Of a DNA stretch of 64,000 nt, positions 1 to 10,465 are shown piece after piece. The translations under genes and the position numbers were made by a program. Source of the stretch: Spongilla lacustris. Its lineage: Eukaryota > Porifera > Demospongiae > Spongillida > Spongillidae. The DNA lies in assembly GCA_949361645.1 (NCBI GenBank), contig OX442430.1, positions 2,527,856 through 2,591,855 of the forward strand. Direction: 5' to 3'. The notes beneath the pieces were generated by a model. That model had not been told where the DNA came from and ran no database searches. It worked only from the letters and a program-made list of their open reading frames with translations. The stretch's first letter is position 1. Every line of letters begins with the position of its first letter.

Positions 1-602
1 ATGTGGAAGTCATAAGGACTAGCGGTAGCGTCCAATAGGAATTGTACACTGTACAATTGTAGCGTTACGCAACAGATGGCTTTCAAGACGAAGCTACGTC
101 TTAATACGTATGTACAACATGTATAAGCTACGAAGCTTCGCGACACCTATCATCAGTATAATGGTTTTAGTTGCGTTAGAAAATTCCCAGACAATCGTTC
201 TAAAGTTAAATCTGGGCCATAACAATTAAACGTCACGCGCGCGCATGGTGTATTTAGAATGCCAAGGATAGACAACAAAACGAGACGGAGGGTGATTAAA
301 AAGGGTACAGTGTACGATGTATTACGGAAAGGTTGCTGGAGGAGGGGCTGGCTATCACGATAATGCGTAGGTGTTTTAATCGCTGGTAATTGTTACATAG
401 ATCAGATAAATATCAGATCTAACTAGTAAGGACATATGGGCAATAGCCACTTAGATTCCGTACAGGCCACACGCAACATTACCGAATGTGGAGAAAAACA
501 AGCAAAACAAAAAAGTGCGCGAGAAACAGAATACCACGTCCATTGTACAGCTGCTATGTTGTATATCATTCGTGCCGTAAATTATAAATGAATATTCCAC
601 GT
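1..602. other. Left-edge non-coding stretch
   Basis: No coding region, RNA gene or paired terminal repeat was recognised in the first 600 bases. The stretch is AT-leaning with scattered CpG and ends where the 22 bp minisatellite begins. It may be intron or flank of the KRBA2-like gene on the minus strand, whose 3' exons were not found and could lie beyond the window edge. Confidence 0.5.
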
Positions 603-1130
603 GAGTGCTTCGCGAGCGCCACGCGAGTGCTTCGCGAGCGCCACGCGAGTGCTTCGCGAGCGCCACGCGAGTGCTTCGCGAGCGCCACGCGAGTGCTTCG
701 CGAGCGCCACGCGAGTGCTTCGCGAGCGCCACGCGAGTGCTTCGCGAGCGCCACGCGAGTGCTTCGCGAGCGCCACGCGAGTGCTTCGCGAGCGCCACGC
801 GAGTGCTTCGCGAGCGCCACGCGAGTGCTTCGCGAGCGCCACGCGAGTGCTTCGCGAGCGCCACGCGAGTGCTTCGCGAGCGCCACGCGAGTGCTTCGCG
901 AGCGCCACGCGAGTGCTTCGCGAGCGCCACGCGAGTGCTTCGCGAGCGCCACGCGAGTGCTTCGCGAGCGCCACGCGAGTGCTTCGCGAGCGCCACGCGA
1001 GTGCTTCGCGAGCGCCACGCGAGTGCTTCGCGAGCGCCACGCGAGTGCTTCGCGAGCGCCACGCGAGTGCTTCGCGAGCGCCACGCGAGTGCTTCGCGAG
1101 CGCCACGCGAGTGCTTCGCGAGCGCCGCGC
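603..1130. repeat. 22 bp minisatellite, 24 copies, CpG-dense
   Basis: Exactly 24 head-to-tail copies of a 22 bp unit (first half GAGTGCTTCGCG, second half AGCGCCACGC) fill 528 bp. Only the last copy shows a change (CCACGC to CCGCGC). Each unit holds several CpG sites, so this short island carries about a hundred. Since 22 is not a multiple of 3, each frame reads the unit with a 66-nt period, and several frames on both strands stay open. The long ORFs here are therefore artefacts of the repeat, not genes. Near-identity of the copies suggests recent expansion or ongoing homogenisation. Confidence 0.97.
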
Positions 1131-1183
1131 GAGTACCAATTATGTTTACAACGTGTGATTGCTCGCGAGCGCTCGCTCACCAC

Positions 1184-2784
1184 TCACTCGCAACTTGCGT
1201 GTGACACGCTGGCGAGTGTAAACTTGTGGGTGAGCGGTACTGTAGCTGTATGAGGATCGTCACAAGTTGATGTTATTGGTAGGTCTTCTTCATCTACACA
1301 ATGTTTTTCAGCTCCAGGAAAGATACCAACCGGAGGGTATCTACCAAATACAACACAATAGGGCAAGTCCTTTATGCCTTCATGTCGTTCACAATTCATG
1401 GAGAACATGATGCGAGGTAACCATGAAACCCAATGATATTTATTTTCTCCGTGCCCCTCATCTTGTTTCATGGCTGCTATCTTCTGCTCTACAGTGCGAT
1501 TTCCTCTTTCTACTAGACCCTGTGACTGGGAGTGACGTGGACGACCACTAACAAAGGTCACATCACCACCCCACTTCTCGAACGTAGCACGAATCAGATT
1601 GTTGACAAATTCTCGTCCATTGTCAGAGTGAAATACCTTCGGTGGGCCCAAATACGCCAATACACGTTCTTGTAACATGTATGGCACTTCTTCTGCTGTC
1701 TTCCTCTTCAAGGGAAAAAGCACATGAAATTTGGAGAAATGGTCCATAAAATGACCTATGTAGTGATACTCATTGTCGGGACTGTGTCTCATATCTATGA
1801 GATCTACTTGAACTCTATCCAGAAAGTCCTTCTCAATTATTGGATGAAATGGAGGCCTTGTGTTTTGTGGCTGGCTTAGCTGGCAGACAGGACAGTGTGT
1901 GCAAAACTCCTGCACAAAGCCTCTTGTTATTCCAAAGTAATGACGCTGCACCTTCATAAGGCAAAGTAATGCATGCCATAATGAAATCCAAATTCAGATC
2001 AAAGCTGTTGTGAAGCTTACTAGGTCTCATTTACCTATAGTCCTCCCACATGCACATTATAAGTACTATATGCAATTACAATTACAATCACTGTAGGACT
2101 AATCAACATTATACTGCAAGTAAATTCTGTGTAAGGAAAATGTTATGTTCTCCAGTAACTATACTACCCTCACCTGTCAGGTGTAACACTACGGCTCGAA
2201 TGTTACCTACCAGCTATCAATGTGGTATTGTTTATATTTTTCTAAATTTTACACTCCCTCAGTCAACCAAATCTACAAATTAAGTCTGAAGGGACAGATG
2301 AAAGTCATCCTAACATATAAATGCAAGTTCTTAATATCAACATTGTTAACACGTTTACGAAATCTCGAGGATGCACTTACATAGTCTAACACCTTCTTGT
2401 AGCCACTATGCTTCAACTCATCTGCATGAACAGCCTGAACGATGTCACATAGCTGATTTGCATGTACAACACGCAAAAATTTCACACCATCCTCCTACAA
2501 TGATAGGTTTAAAGTTACATACAAGTTTATGCAACTGTACAAACCTTGTTGTTCCCTTCATTTGGAATTACAAGCACCTTGAAAAGTCCCAGTCCAGGTA
2601 GATCAGCAAGTTGAAATTTTCTACTTTTAACCCAGTGCTTGAAATGGGGATCAACTTTGTCTTGTGGGGACGATAGATGGTGGACGATGGCTTCGAACCT
2701 TTCGTGACCTAAAACACAGCTCTTAGTCGAGGCTGCTTTGGCGGTAGCAATAGCCATCATGCGCTCCTTGAAAATCGGATCCAT
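1184..2784 (-). CDS. KRBA2-like integrase-domain gene, intron-bearing, 3' end not seen
   Basis: Three minus-strand exons join in phase 0: 2784-2545 (80 codons from MDPIFKER), 2494-2381 and 1951-1184. Splice signals are GT-AG (for example ...GACTAT|gtaagt). The second and third exons carry an HHCC zinc-binding motif ending in CTHCPVC. The third exon carries an rve integrase core with all three catalytic acids: D in VDLIDMRH, D in HSDNGREF and E in GLVERGNR. This order matches the KRBA2/SCAND3-like integrase proteins of animals, which derive from mobile-element integrases. The acidic linker and Cys-rich tail of that family, seen in the second copy near 55-57 kb, are absent. The third exon instead runs into unrelated sequence toward the minisatellite, so the gene is truncated or continues past position 1. 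It could be domesticated or part of a mobile element. Confidence 0.72.
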
Positions 2785-2879
2785 CGTAACACGAAGCGAT
2801 TGTAGCGAATGAAGCAACTGGCTTCAAGTAATGCCAACTGAAGTACTGTTTCACACCAAAGCACGTGCACAAATTCCAT

Positions 2880-3035
2880 CCATCGATCGTGCAAGCGCAG
2901 TATTGCGCGATCGATTGATGGTTGCGCGATCGATCGATGATTGCGCGATCGATCGATAGGTGCGTGATCAATGGATCCATCGATCGCGCAGCGCAATCGA
3001 TGGATCGCACAAATCCATCGATCGTGCGTAACATA
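2880..3035. repeat. GATCGATC-rich imperfect tandem repeat
   Basis: A roughly 20 bp imperfect unit alternating GATCGATCGAT and TTGCGC recurs about six times. It is strongly self-complementary (GATC palindromes, TTGCGCGA). It lies just upstream of the KRBA2-like first exon on the opposite side from the kinase-like gene, so it could sit in a shared promoter region. No function is shown by the sequence. Confidence 0.7.
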
Positions 3036-3176
3036 ACCATTTGGAAGTAATAACAATTCAACCATTTTTGTAACATGTACGCATCCATCCATCCATCATG
3101 GCTATTACTACTGCTGCATGGGTCCTCTGTTTCTTTACCTAATTATTTACCTACATGTAGCTCTGGCTAAGCAGGT

Positions 3177-5119
3177 ATGTCAACATGTAATGTGCTGTCA
3201 CGCTGTCTGTATGGTCATCATCTATTGTCATCATCATCTGGTGTGGTTATCATCTTATATGCAGAGAGCACACTTCCGGCAGTGAAGTATCACTCTTGTC
3301 AAATACAGAAATCATCACAGGGCTTAAGTATGCTTCCAAGAAATAGAACAGCCAATCTTCCTTCAAATTCTGTTCCAATGACAGCAATTTCGCACATGGT
3401 CACAGGATTGGTGATACCTCAGACTCGTCATTACAAATACAGTCTATGTGATTTACTTCAAAAACTTGATTGTTATCAACATTGCAAAATAGACGGTTTA
3501 AGTTCACAACAACAGTGCTATTTTTTGCTTGCTCATTATATCCAAACATTCGAACAAGTTGCACTTACATTAGGAGGAAGCTTCAAGAAGTTGAGGAATT
3601 TGTGTTCTTTATGCTTTGAGGGAAGAGATTCATTAATAGATGTTGCAGTATACAATATTGGATGCGTTGACACAAAAGTTAGGAATCGTGTTTCAGAAAG
3701 TACTTGCAGCAGCATTGAAGTCCACGATTCTTGTTTAGCATGTCAAAGAATCAAGTCACTTATAAAACATTCTGAAGGCAAGAACGTATTTGAAGCAAAT
3801 ACCACATGTGAAAATGGTATGTTGAATTTGGTAGTGGAACACCATAGTAAAGGTTTAACGAAGAAGGATGAGGAGTCATTTGAAAGCACACTTAATCAGG
3901 CTGTTTATTTAGGTGTAGATATTCTGAGACTTATGTTGACCGTACGTGATGTTCGTACGTGTACAGTTTATTATTTCCCATCCAATGACGTATTTTTTGG
4001 TGTGGTAGCAATCAAATTATCCTTTGTGGTTCAGCTTTTGCAGTTTCAATGCACGTTTGAAGAGATATCAGCGGACAAAGTTGAAAATCACATCAAGTCA
4101 ACAATTCAATGTCATCAAAAAAATTACTTGTCTGTATTTAAAGATTTAGAACATAATGGCAACAATGTTCGTTATAACACTGCTGTATGGTTGGAGCACG
4201 ATGCCATTAAAGAGGAGATTTTAATTGTTTTTAGAGCTCATTATTTTTTCCATGACTGGACATCCATTAAAATGACTCAGTACCAATCTTCTTCATCGTT
4301 TATCTTCTTGCTTTCTTCGGAAAATGGCATGCATGTATTTGCTAAATGCCCTATTTATCCTAGAGTTAACCATACCAACATACATAGTGACTTGAAAAAT
4401 CGTATGAAAACGTTGAGCAAAACCAAACAATCCACACTCATGCACAGTCCTGTGTACAACTTATTGGAAACAGTGAAGTTTGGTGGCGACAAGTTTTTTT
4501 ACTTGTATCCACGACTTCATGGACCACTTTCACGTGAAGAAGCAAAGAAGTATTTGGCAGATTTCTTTTGTTATACTGTTGATACACTGAAATTGTTGCA
4601 TTCTTTGAAGTATTATCATTGTGATGTTAGATTGGAAAACATTTGTTTCAGTATTGATAATCCATTTCGGGCTGTTCTGATTGACATTGACCATTTTTAT
4701 GACTCAGAAGAAAAAGACTGGCAAAAAGATTTTAGTGACTTGAGTAAAAAAAGCTGTTTGTACTCTGCAGATCCTTCATTTGATCCTAATAAAACTGACT
4801 GGAGGCAACTTGGTTACACACTTGTTTGGATCTTGTGTCCAGGTAGTGCACTTACTATTCATGAATTGGAATTGGAATCATTTAGCGATAGACTTTGTAA
4901 AGTTGAGAACCTGACTTTGTCTGCAGCAACGTTCTGGGGTGTGATTATAACAAGCCTTATTCAAGGTGAGGTATATCAATTAGATGAATAGCATAGATGC
5001 ATTGATCTCATTTGTCTATCCTACCAGGGAATGAACCTAGCATTGAACATTTATCATTGGTACAGAAGGAGAAGGCATCTGGATGTATTTTGGAATCATA
5101 TTTTTGTGCTAATAGCTAG
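3177..5119 (+). CDS. Protein-kinase-like domain protein, two exons
   Basis: Exon 1 runs 3177-4965 and exon 2 5028-5119, with a 62 bp intron (CAAG|gtgagg ... ctaccag|GGAATG) that joins in frame and ends at TAG. The product is about 626 residues. The first 350 residues match no family I recognise and are Cys- and Ser-rich. The C-terminal third has kinase-fold landmarks: a candidate beta-3 lysine in VFAKCP, a catalytic loop HCDVRLEN (HRD-like, with D and N retained) and LIDID in place of DFG. The Arg of HRD and the Gly of DFG are replaced, so activity may be altered. The 1.9 kb frame is intact despite surrounding repeats. It may be a host gene or a mobile-element cargo protein. The start codon is the first in frame and could be wrong if an upstream exon exists. 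Confidence 0.6.
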
Positions 5120-5360
5120 GTACCTACCTAAACTGCGTTTTTTGTGTGTTGTAAATATGTATCTGTCTGGAATTAAAGGATACCAAGTCTGTACTATTTA
5201 CCAAGTAGCAATAGCACCTTAGTTGGAGGTAGTACAGCTCTATCTATGCAGCGTTGAAACGTGAAACCAAAGTGCATTTCACCAAAGTGTCAAGAGTCTG
5301 TACTCTTTACCAAGCAGCAATTGATAATAAATAATAATAGCACCTTAGTTGTAGGTAGTA
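5120..5360. repeat. Imperfect direct duplication that served as TE target
   Basis: A segment reading CTGTACT-TTTACCAAG-AGCAAT...CACCTTAGTTG-AGGTAGTA occurs twice, at about 5188-5235 and again at 5291-5360. The first copy continues uninterrupted into CAGCTCTAT...GCGTT-AAAC. The second is cut after GGTAGTA by the element starting at 5361. Its continuation, CAGCTCTATGAAGCGTTCAAAC, resumes at 10400. The first copy therefore acts as the empty site proving the insertion. Confidence 0.8.
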
Positions 5361-6256
5361 GGGAAGGAGTGGGTTAGTTGAGCCACTTTTTAGGTTTTGG
5401 TTTATACTGCCTCTGAGGCTTGGTATTAAGCAGAGGTTAATAGTCTGATGTAAAGGGGCATCACTTGGGTACATGTCGTAGGAATGTTAGAGACTGGGGA
5501 TGTACGTGAGAATAGGGACATTATTAAAAATCAACAGGTGTCAAATGGCACAACTAACCCAGCCAAGTGGGTTAGTTGTGCCAGGTACATGGGTCAGTTC
5601 AGCCATATGCTGCCTTCAGCCAAAGTTAGTTGCATTGCACAATAATTACTAACATAAGTAGGCCTAGGCCTTACGTTGTCAAATCATTGATCAAAGCAAA
5701 TTCAAACACTAATGCATGACACTTTTTCAATGAGAGCTCTTGAAATTGATCGGCAAGTGTTTTTAACGTGATTCATAGCCATTTTTCCTTTTAGAAATAA
5801 AAACAGAATGCTTCTGCATGAGATTGCTGCCGGCATAGCCAAATAAGCATAGCTCACTAATTCTGTTACGTGAATCAATAAATCATTTAATGTTTAATCT
5901 CCCGGAATCCTTAAGATGGCCATCCTTAAATAAGGATGATGACCACTTTCTAAGAGAATGATGCACACTTGGTACTTTATTTTAGATGTGTGATTAGTTG
6001 GATTCAAGATAAGGCAGATTAGCGTTACTGCCGCGATTACAACAGGTTTGACTTGCTCAAAAACCGGTATTACAGTCTCGTTATGGCGAAGCCGCCATTT
6101 GCCGTTGGCGATATACTAGTAGTACTAGTGAGCCAATTAACTCAAATCGAAGGAAGGGCAGGTTTCTGAAAGCTGAAGGAGTAGAATGTAGACTGTCAGA
6201 ATCAGATGGACTCGCATCTGTGGAACAATATCCACCGCGATACGCTGGCTCACGAC

Positions 6257-8969
6257 TAGGCTTTATATCCGTCGACAAGTTTATTATCCGGATACCGAAT
6301 ACCGCTTTAAATACGAACGGATTCCGAAATCCGGATAATTCGGATTTATCCGGATAATTCTATGTGGTATTGTTAATTTGCGCTATATTGCCTATACATA
6401 AAATTACACTGATAAAATATGGATTACATCAATTTACATCAAATTACATGAATACTCTAAATCACAACATGCATGCTCAGTAGTCAGTACACAATAACAC
6501 AATACACTCATTTCCAAGTGCGATTACTAGCGAGAAATGTTATTGCATCAGCCATGATGGGATTCATGTGGGCTCTTTCCCTAGCACAAACTCGTCCAAG
6601 CTTTGAAAATACTCTTTCTGTCGGAGCACTCGTAGCAGGAGTAGCAAGAACCACTCTTGCAACCTTGGCAAGCTCAGGGAATCGTTTTCTTTCTACTCTC
6701 CACCAGTCAAGAGGGTCATCCTTAAGAGGTTGTGCAGCAATCTTTGAGTATTGGGCCAATTCTTTAGTCAAATCTCTTGAAGCATCAACCTTAGATGTTC
6801 CAGAACTTGAACTTCCTTCGCCTTGATAACTCGTTGACATGAAAGTGGCGAAGTCATCATCAGCTGAAGACACATGTTTTGCCCTTTTTGAAAGTGGTTC
6901 AGCTATGCATGATTCAGTTGGTAGTACTTGATCCCGTTGTAAAAGGCTCTTGTGATAGAGCTTTATGTTCTTTTCTGCAAAGGTAATTGAATCTTTTCGA
7001 TCGCTTACATTAATAAAAGGTTCAAATGACTTAAAACGTGGATCTATATATGCTGCAGCAAATAGCAAGCCATGTGTAAGGTCATCTAGATCATTGGTGT
7101 CCATATACAGACTTACATAACGTTGGTATATGTCATCTTTACATACTGCCTTTGCTATTGCGATGCACTGTGCATCTGAGGGAATAGGTAAGAGAGCTTT
7201 TTCTAACAGATACTTTACCTTCGGCATTGCAGTTGACAGAGTAACATAATGTTCCCCTTCAACAGAAAAAATCTGTTTTGCAATAGGAGCAAGATAGGAT
7301 TCAATCTGTACTAACAGATGTTTGTCACTATGAGTTAGAGATAATACATTAAAACCCCATTGTTCACTATCCTGCAGCATGTCACAAGCAGGTTTCAGCT
7401 CTAAATATCTATGTATCATTTTGCTTGAGTAACCCCATCGCCACTTTACATTCACAACTAACTTTTCAGGAGCAGGCTGGTCAGGATGAAGTGTACTTTT
7501 CAGTTCTAGCTTGCGAACCATTAGCGCTAACTCTTGCGATGCAATGTTGCTTTTTTTAATATGATTCACTCCTTCACTAAGTACTGCTACAGGTTCTTTA
7601 ACACCATCCGTTTCTAGGGAGTGCCCAATAGCCTTGTGTAGTATGTGTGCCAGACATCGAAGACCAAAAGTATTATCTTCGTCATATAGCACACGTCTTA
7701 CCTTGTCCATCACAGTCGGTCCATCAGCTGTCATGCTGAATGCTTTAACCCCAAAGCTGCTCAATATATTCCGTAGAAAAACAATAATTGTATCAGCATC
7801 TTCATGTACAACTTCATCTTTATCATTATGCAATACCTCTAATGCAGCAGCAGCTAATGTTACTGACCTCATATGGAAATCTTCCGTTATCCAATGCGCA
7901 GTAACACCAAAGAACCCCTTTTGATCTAACCTGGACCAACAATCAATTGTTGTAGATACCATTTTCTGATCATGAATGTTACTTGGGCACTCCAATTGCA
8001 ATGCTTTGCACACTCGTTCCTTCATTGCAGTGTACTCACGAAGAATCTGAGCATTAATTGTTATTGCATTTGGTATGCAAAACCTGGGGTCCATTACAGC
8101 ACAAAACTCTTTAAAGCCTTTACCCTGTGCAAGATTTATTGGCCGCATATCAGTTGTCAAAAATTTGCACAAAGCAGAAAATTTACTCTTCCATGCTGTA
8201 GATTCCCTAGCGTAAGATTTTGAAAAAAGCTCATCGCATTTCTCTTGCCGAACAGACTTGGAACTAGCCGCAGAACTTGATGCAGAGGAAGACAATCCTT
8301 GCTGCAAACAAATTCCATGTTTCGCACTTAAGTGATTAATCATGGAACCGGTGCTAGCAGCAGTAACGTTTAAAGCTTGGCTACACTGTTCACCCTTCTC
8401 GTTCTGAACGCAGCAATAAGTGATACGTTTCAAAGTATCCTTATGCACAGGCTCAGTGAAATACGCCCAGCACGCTGATCCTCCACCTCGCACTCCTTTT
8501 GCCTTCAACACCGTTGTTTTTCGTTCATCAATCGGCCTCAGATCACTTTGAACAACCCCATGAGACATTGACGGTTCGCCATCTATCAATTCACTGACTA
8601 GAACTCTATCTTTTCTTGTCAGCCAAAAAACATCCCATTTACCGTTGTCGCTGCACTTACCGAGGCGCGCAGGTAACCACTTCTCTGAGTTCTCTTCAGA
8701 CTCTTTTCCTTCATCGTCAGCGTCACATTCGTGACATTCCCATTTGCAAAGTACGAAATCACCTGTCTTGAATACTTTCACTTGAATCCCTTCATCCGCC
8801 ATTTTGGTTTTCGTTTGAATACCTGGAGTTTTAATAAGCGGTTTTAATTTTTATCATTTATCCGGATTATCCGGTTTTGAAATTACCGGATACCGGATTC
8901 CGAAAAGTGGATAAAATAGTCGGTATCCGAATAATCCGTACTTTTACAACTATCCGAATACAAACCCTA
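6257..8969 (-). mobile_element. Complete hAT transposon with 8 bp target duplication
   Basis: The octamer CTCACGAC is present at both sides (6249-6256 and 8970-8977). The termini read TAGGCTTTATAT on the left and, inward from the right, TAGGGTTTGTATTCGG. Both ends carry dense subterminal copies of TCCGGAT(A/T), a pattern usual for hAT transposase-binding regions. The element is 2713 bp with one intact transposase gene on the minus strand. Perfect duplication plus an intact ORF suggest recent arrival and possible activity. Confidence 0.93.
6508..8802 (-). CDS. hAT-family transposase with BED zinc finger
   Basis: A 764-residue uninterrupted ORF. Residues about 1-95 (GDFVLCKW, WLPARLGKC, DVFWLTRKDRV) look like a small beta-barrel of Tudor/PWWP type; this assignment is inference. 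Residues about 125-165 form a BED-type finger (YCCVQNEKGEQC ... HLSAKHG). The RNase-H-like core follows, with candidate acids in TTIDCWS and FSMTADG and the hAT signature LRCLAHILHKA. The C-terminal dimerisation region has DPLDWW and PATSAPTERVFS. The enzyme should catalyse cut-and-paste transposition leaving 8 bp duplications, which is what flanks the element. Family members are usually about 600-700 residues; the extra length is the N-terminal region. Confidence 0.93.
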   Translation of the reverse strand: MADEGIQVKVFKTGDFVLCKWECHECDADDEGKESEENSEKWLPARLGKCSDNGKWDVFWLTRKDRVLVSELIDGEPSMSHGVVQSDLRPIDERKTTVLKAKGVRGGGSACWAYFTEPVHKDTLKRITYCCVQNEKGEQCSQALNVTAASTGSMINHLSAKHGICLQQGLSSSASSSAASSKSVRQEKCDELFSKSYARESTAWKSKFSALCKFLTTDMRPINLAQGKGFKEFCAVMDPRFCIPNAITINAQILREYTAMKERVCKALQLECPSNIHDQKMVSTTIDCWSRLDQKGFFGVTAHWITEDFHMRSVTLAAAALEVLHNDKDEVVHEDADTIIVFLRNILSSFGVKAFSMTADGPTVMDKVRRVLYDEDNTFGLRCLAHILHKAIGHSLETDGVKEPVAVLSEGVNHIKKSNIASQELALMVRKLELKSTLHPDQPAPEKLVVNVKWRWGYSSKMIHRYLELKPACDMLQDSEQWGFNVLSLTHSDKHLLVQIESYLAPIAKQIFSVEGEHYVTLSTAMPKVKYLLEKALLPIPSDAQCIAIAKAVCKDDIYQRYVSLYMDTNDLDDLTHGLLFAAAYIDPRFKSFEPFINVSDRKDSITFAEKNIKLYHKSLLQRDQVLPTESCIAEPLSKRAKHVSSADDDFATFMSTSYQGEGSSSSGTSKVDASRDLTKELAQYSKIAAQPLKDDPLDWWRVERKRFPELAKVARVVLATPATSAPTERVFSKLGRVCARERAHMNPIMADAITFLASNRTWK

Positions 8970-8977
8970 CTCACGAC

Positions 8978-9303
8978 TCACGTACATTGTACGTACCGCG
9001 CGGCCAGTATACAGGTACTGATTGCATACACTCGAAAGTGTCAAACTATATAGCTAAGCAACCCTGCTTAGAGAAAACGACGGATGTAATTCCTCAGTAT
9101 GGATGGGGCTTACATGTAGGCGGGCCACTAAGTCTATATACATGTTGTATACATGTGTAGCTAGGTGACCGTACTGAATTCCATAATTCCATAATCTATG
9201 GCGGCAGCAACAGTAGGCCTAGGCAATGACATGCATATGGTCCCCACGAGTCTGATTAATTGGGGCTACGAATTGGCAACGCTTCCTACATCTCCCGTAA
9301 ACC

Positions 9304-9335
<32 letters not shown>

Positions 9336-9890
9336 ACCATGCATTGTACATGCCCGGGTACTGTATGCATGAAATATGAAATGATAGGAATAGAAATCAC
9401 ACTCAGTCTGTTCAATGGAGCGCAACCACATGTAGTGCACGTGGTCATGCACTGGTCTCAGCGAGGCTATAGGGATACATCCACGCTGGCGTTTGACCAG
9501 AAGAGAGCATCTACATCAGTACACGTACGTGTCATTATACAAACGCTTGAAGTGTTATGATGTAAATGCTCATAACTTATTAACCACAAGTTATTTTTTC
9601 AACGAATCAGGTTGTGAGTATAGCTGGGTTAACTGACTATCAGAGAAAATCAAGAGTTTTAAAACCACTATGGTTTTTGAGGTCAATAACCTCTACTGTT
9701 GTGATCCTTATTTAAGGATGGTGTCAATCCTTAAATAAGGATGTGCCACTTCATCCCTGTTTTAAAATATGGACATTGATCATATTGACATCATTTACAG
9801 TTTGTTATGGAGGCTAATCAGTATACAGTTGACCAATAGCATTTATATTATCTAATTTGCTTGGTTAGCAAAAGTATGCAATGCAAAAGA
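8978..9890. other. Interior of the TA-flanked element, no gene recognised
   Basis: No ORF with family resemblance was seen. A run of 31 C lies at 9305-9335; the ORFs that cross it on both strands are low-complexity artefacts. ATCCTTATTTAAGGAT-type palindromes begin near 9705. Confidence 0.5.
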
Positions 9891-10465
9891 CGATCCTTAA
9901 TTAAGGATAATGACATCCTTAAATAAGGATTTTTCCCTGGAGATTAAACATTAATGCCATACAATTGCAGCTAAAGTGTATGGCTCAACTAACCCCCTTT
10001 GCAAATGGCTCAACTAACCCCACTACTAACTTTTCCTGTAACTACCCAAGTTGTATAAAAAGGAAGCAAAGTATAGAATTCATTATAAAGCTGCATACAT
10101 GTACTTTCAAACACCCAAGACTGAAACAAGAATATAGTCATTGTGTAGAAATTATGAGCGCACAAACCGTAAAAACAGAATTTCACTCTGATCATCAAAA
10201 TTCTTATTTTTGAATTTCATATTCTGATGAATACTAAAACAAAATCCTAAAGTAGGACAAAAAGCTAGTCATAACACTTAATGCCAACATATGTTAACAT
10301 AATTCAATTATGTTTTTTCATGACGCTAAAACAGGGGGTGGCTCAACTAACCCAGTGGCTCAACTAACCCAGTGGCTCAACTAACCCACTCCTCCCCTAC
10401 AGCTCTATGAAGCGTTCAAACCGTCTTCCTAATTAGCAAGTCAGTCACGAGATATAGTCTCATTA

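Larger units (their letters stand above)
5361..10397. mobile_element. TA-flanked DNA transposon with long terminal inverted repeats, host of a nested hAT
   Basis: Left end GGGAAGGAGTGGGTTAGTTG and right end (read inward) GGGGAGGAGTGGGTTAGTTG are inverted repeats directly flanked by TA on both sides (5359-5360 and 10398-10399). The target is continuous across the insertion. The inverted repeats extend, with gaps, for roughly 450-550 bp inward, for example TTAATCTCC near 5895 against GGAGATTAA near 9945. Subterminal copies of GGCTCAACTAACCC are repeated near both ends, and ATCCTTAAATAAGGAT palindromes occur internally. Without the nested hAT the element would be about 2.3 kb. No transposase of its own was recognised. 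A TA duplication fits Tc1/mariner-type insertion but the superfamily is unproven. Confidence 0.8.

Noticed and set aside
603..1130. CRISPR array
   Set aside because: Units are contiguous with no unique spacers; eukaryotic context.
451..1253. Six overlapping ORFs of 185-221 codons on both strands
   Set aside because: All are produced by the 22 bp tandem repeat, which stays open in several frames; the repeated peptides are not a gene.
9198..9560. Proline- or glycine-rich ORFs across 31 C
   Set aside because: Low-complexity homopolymer translation with no homology on either side.
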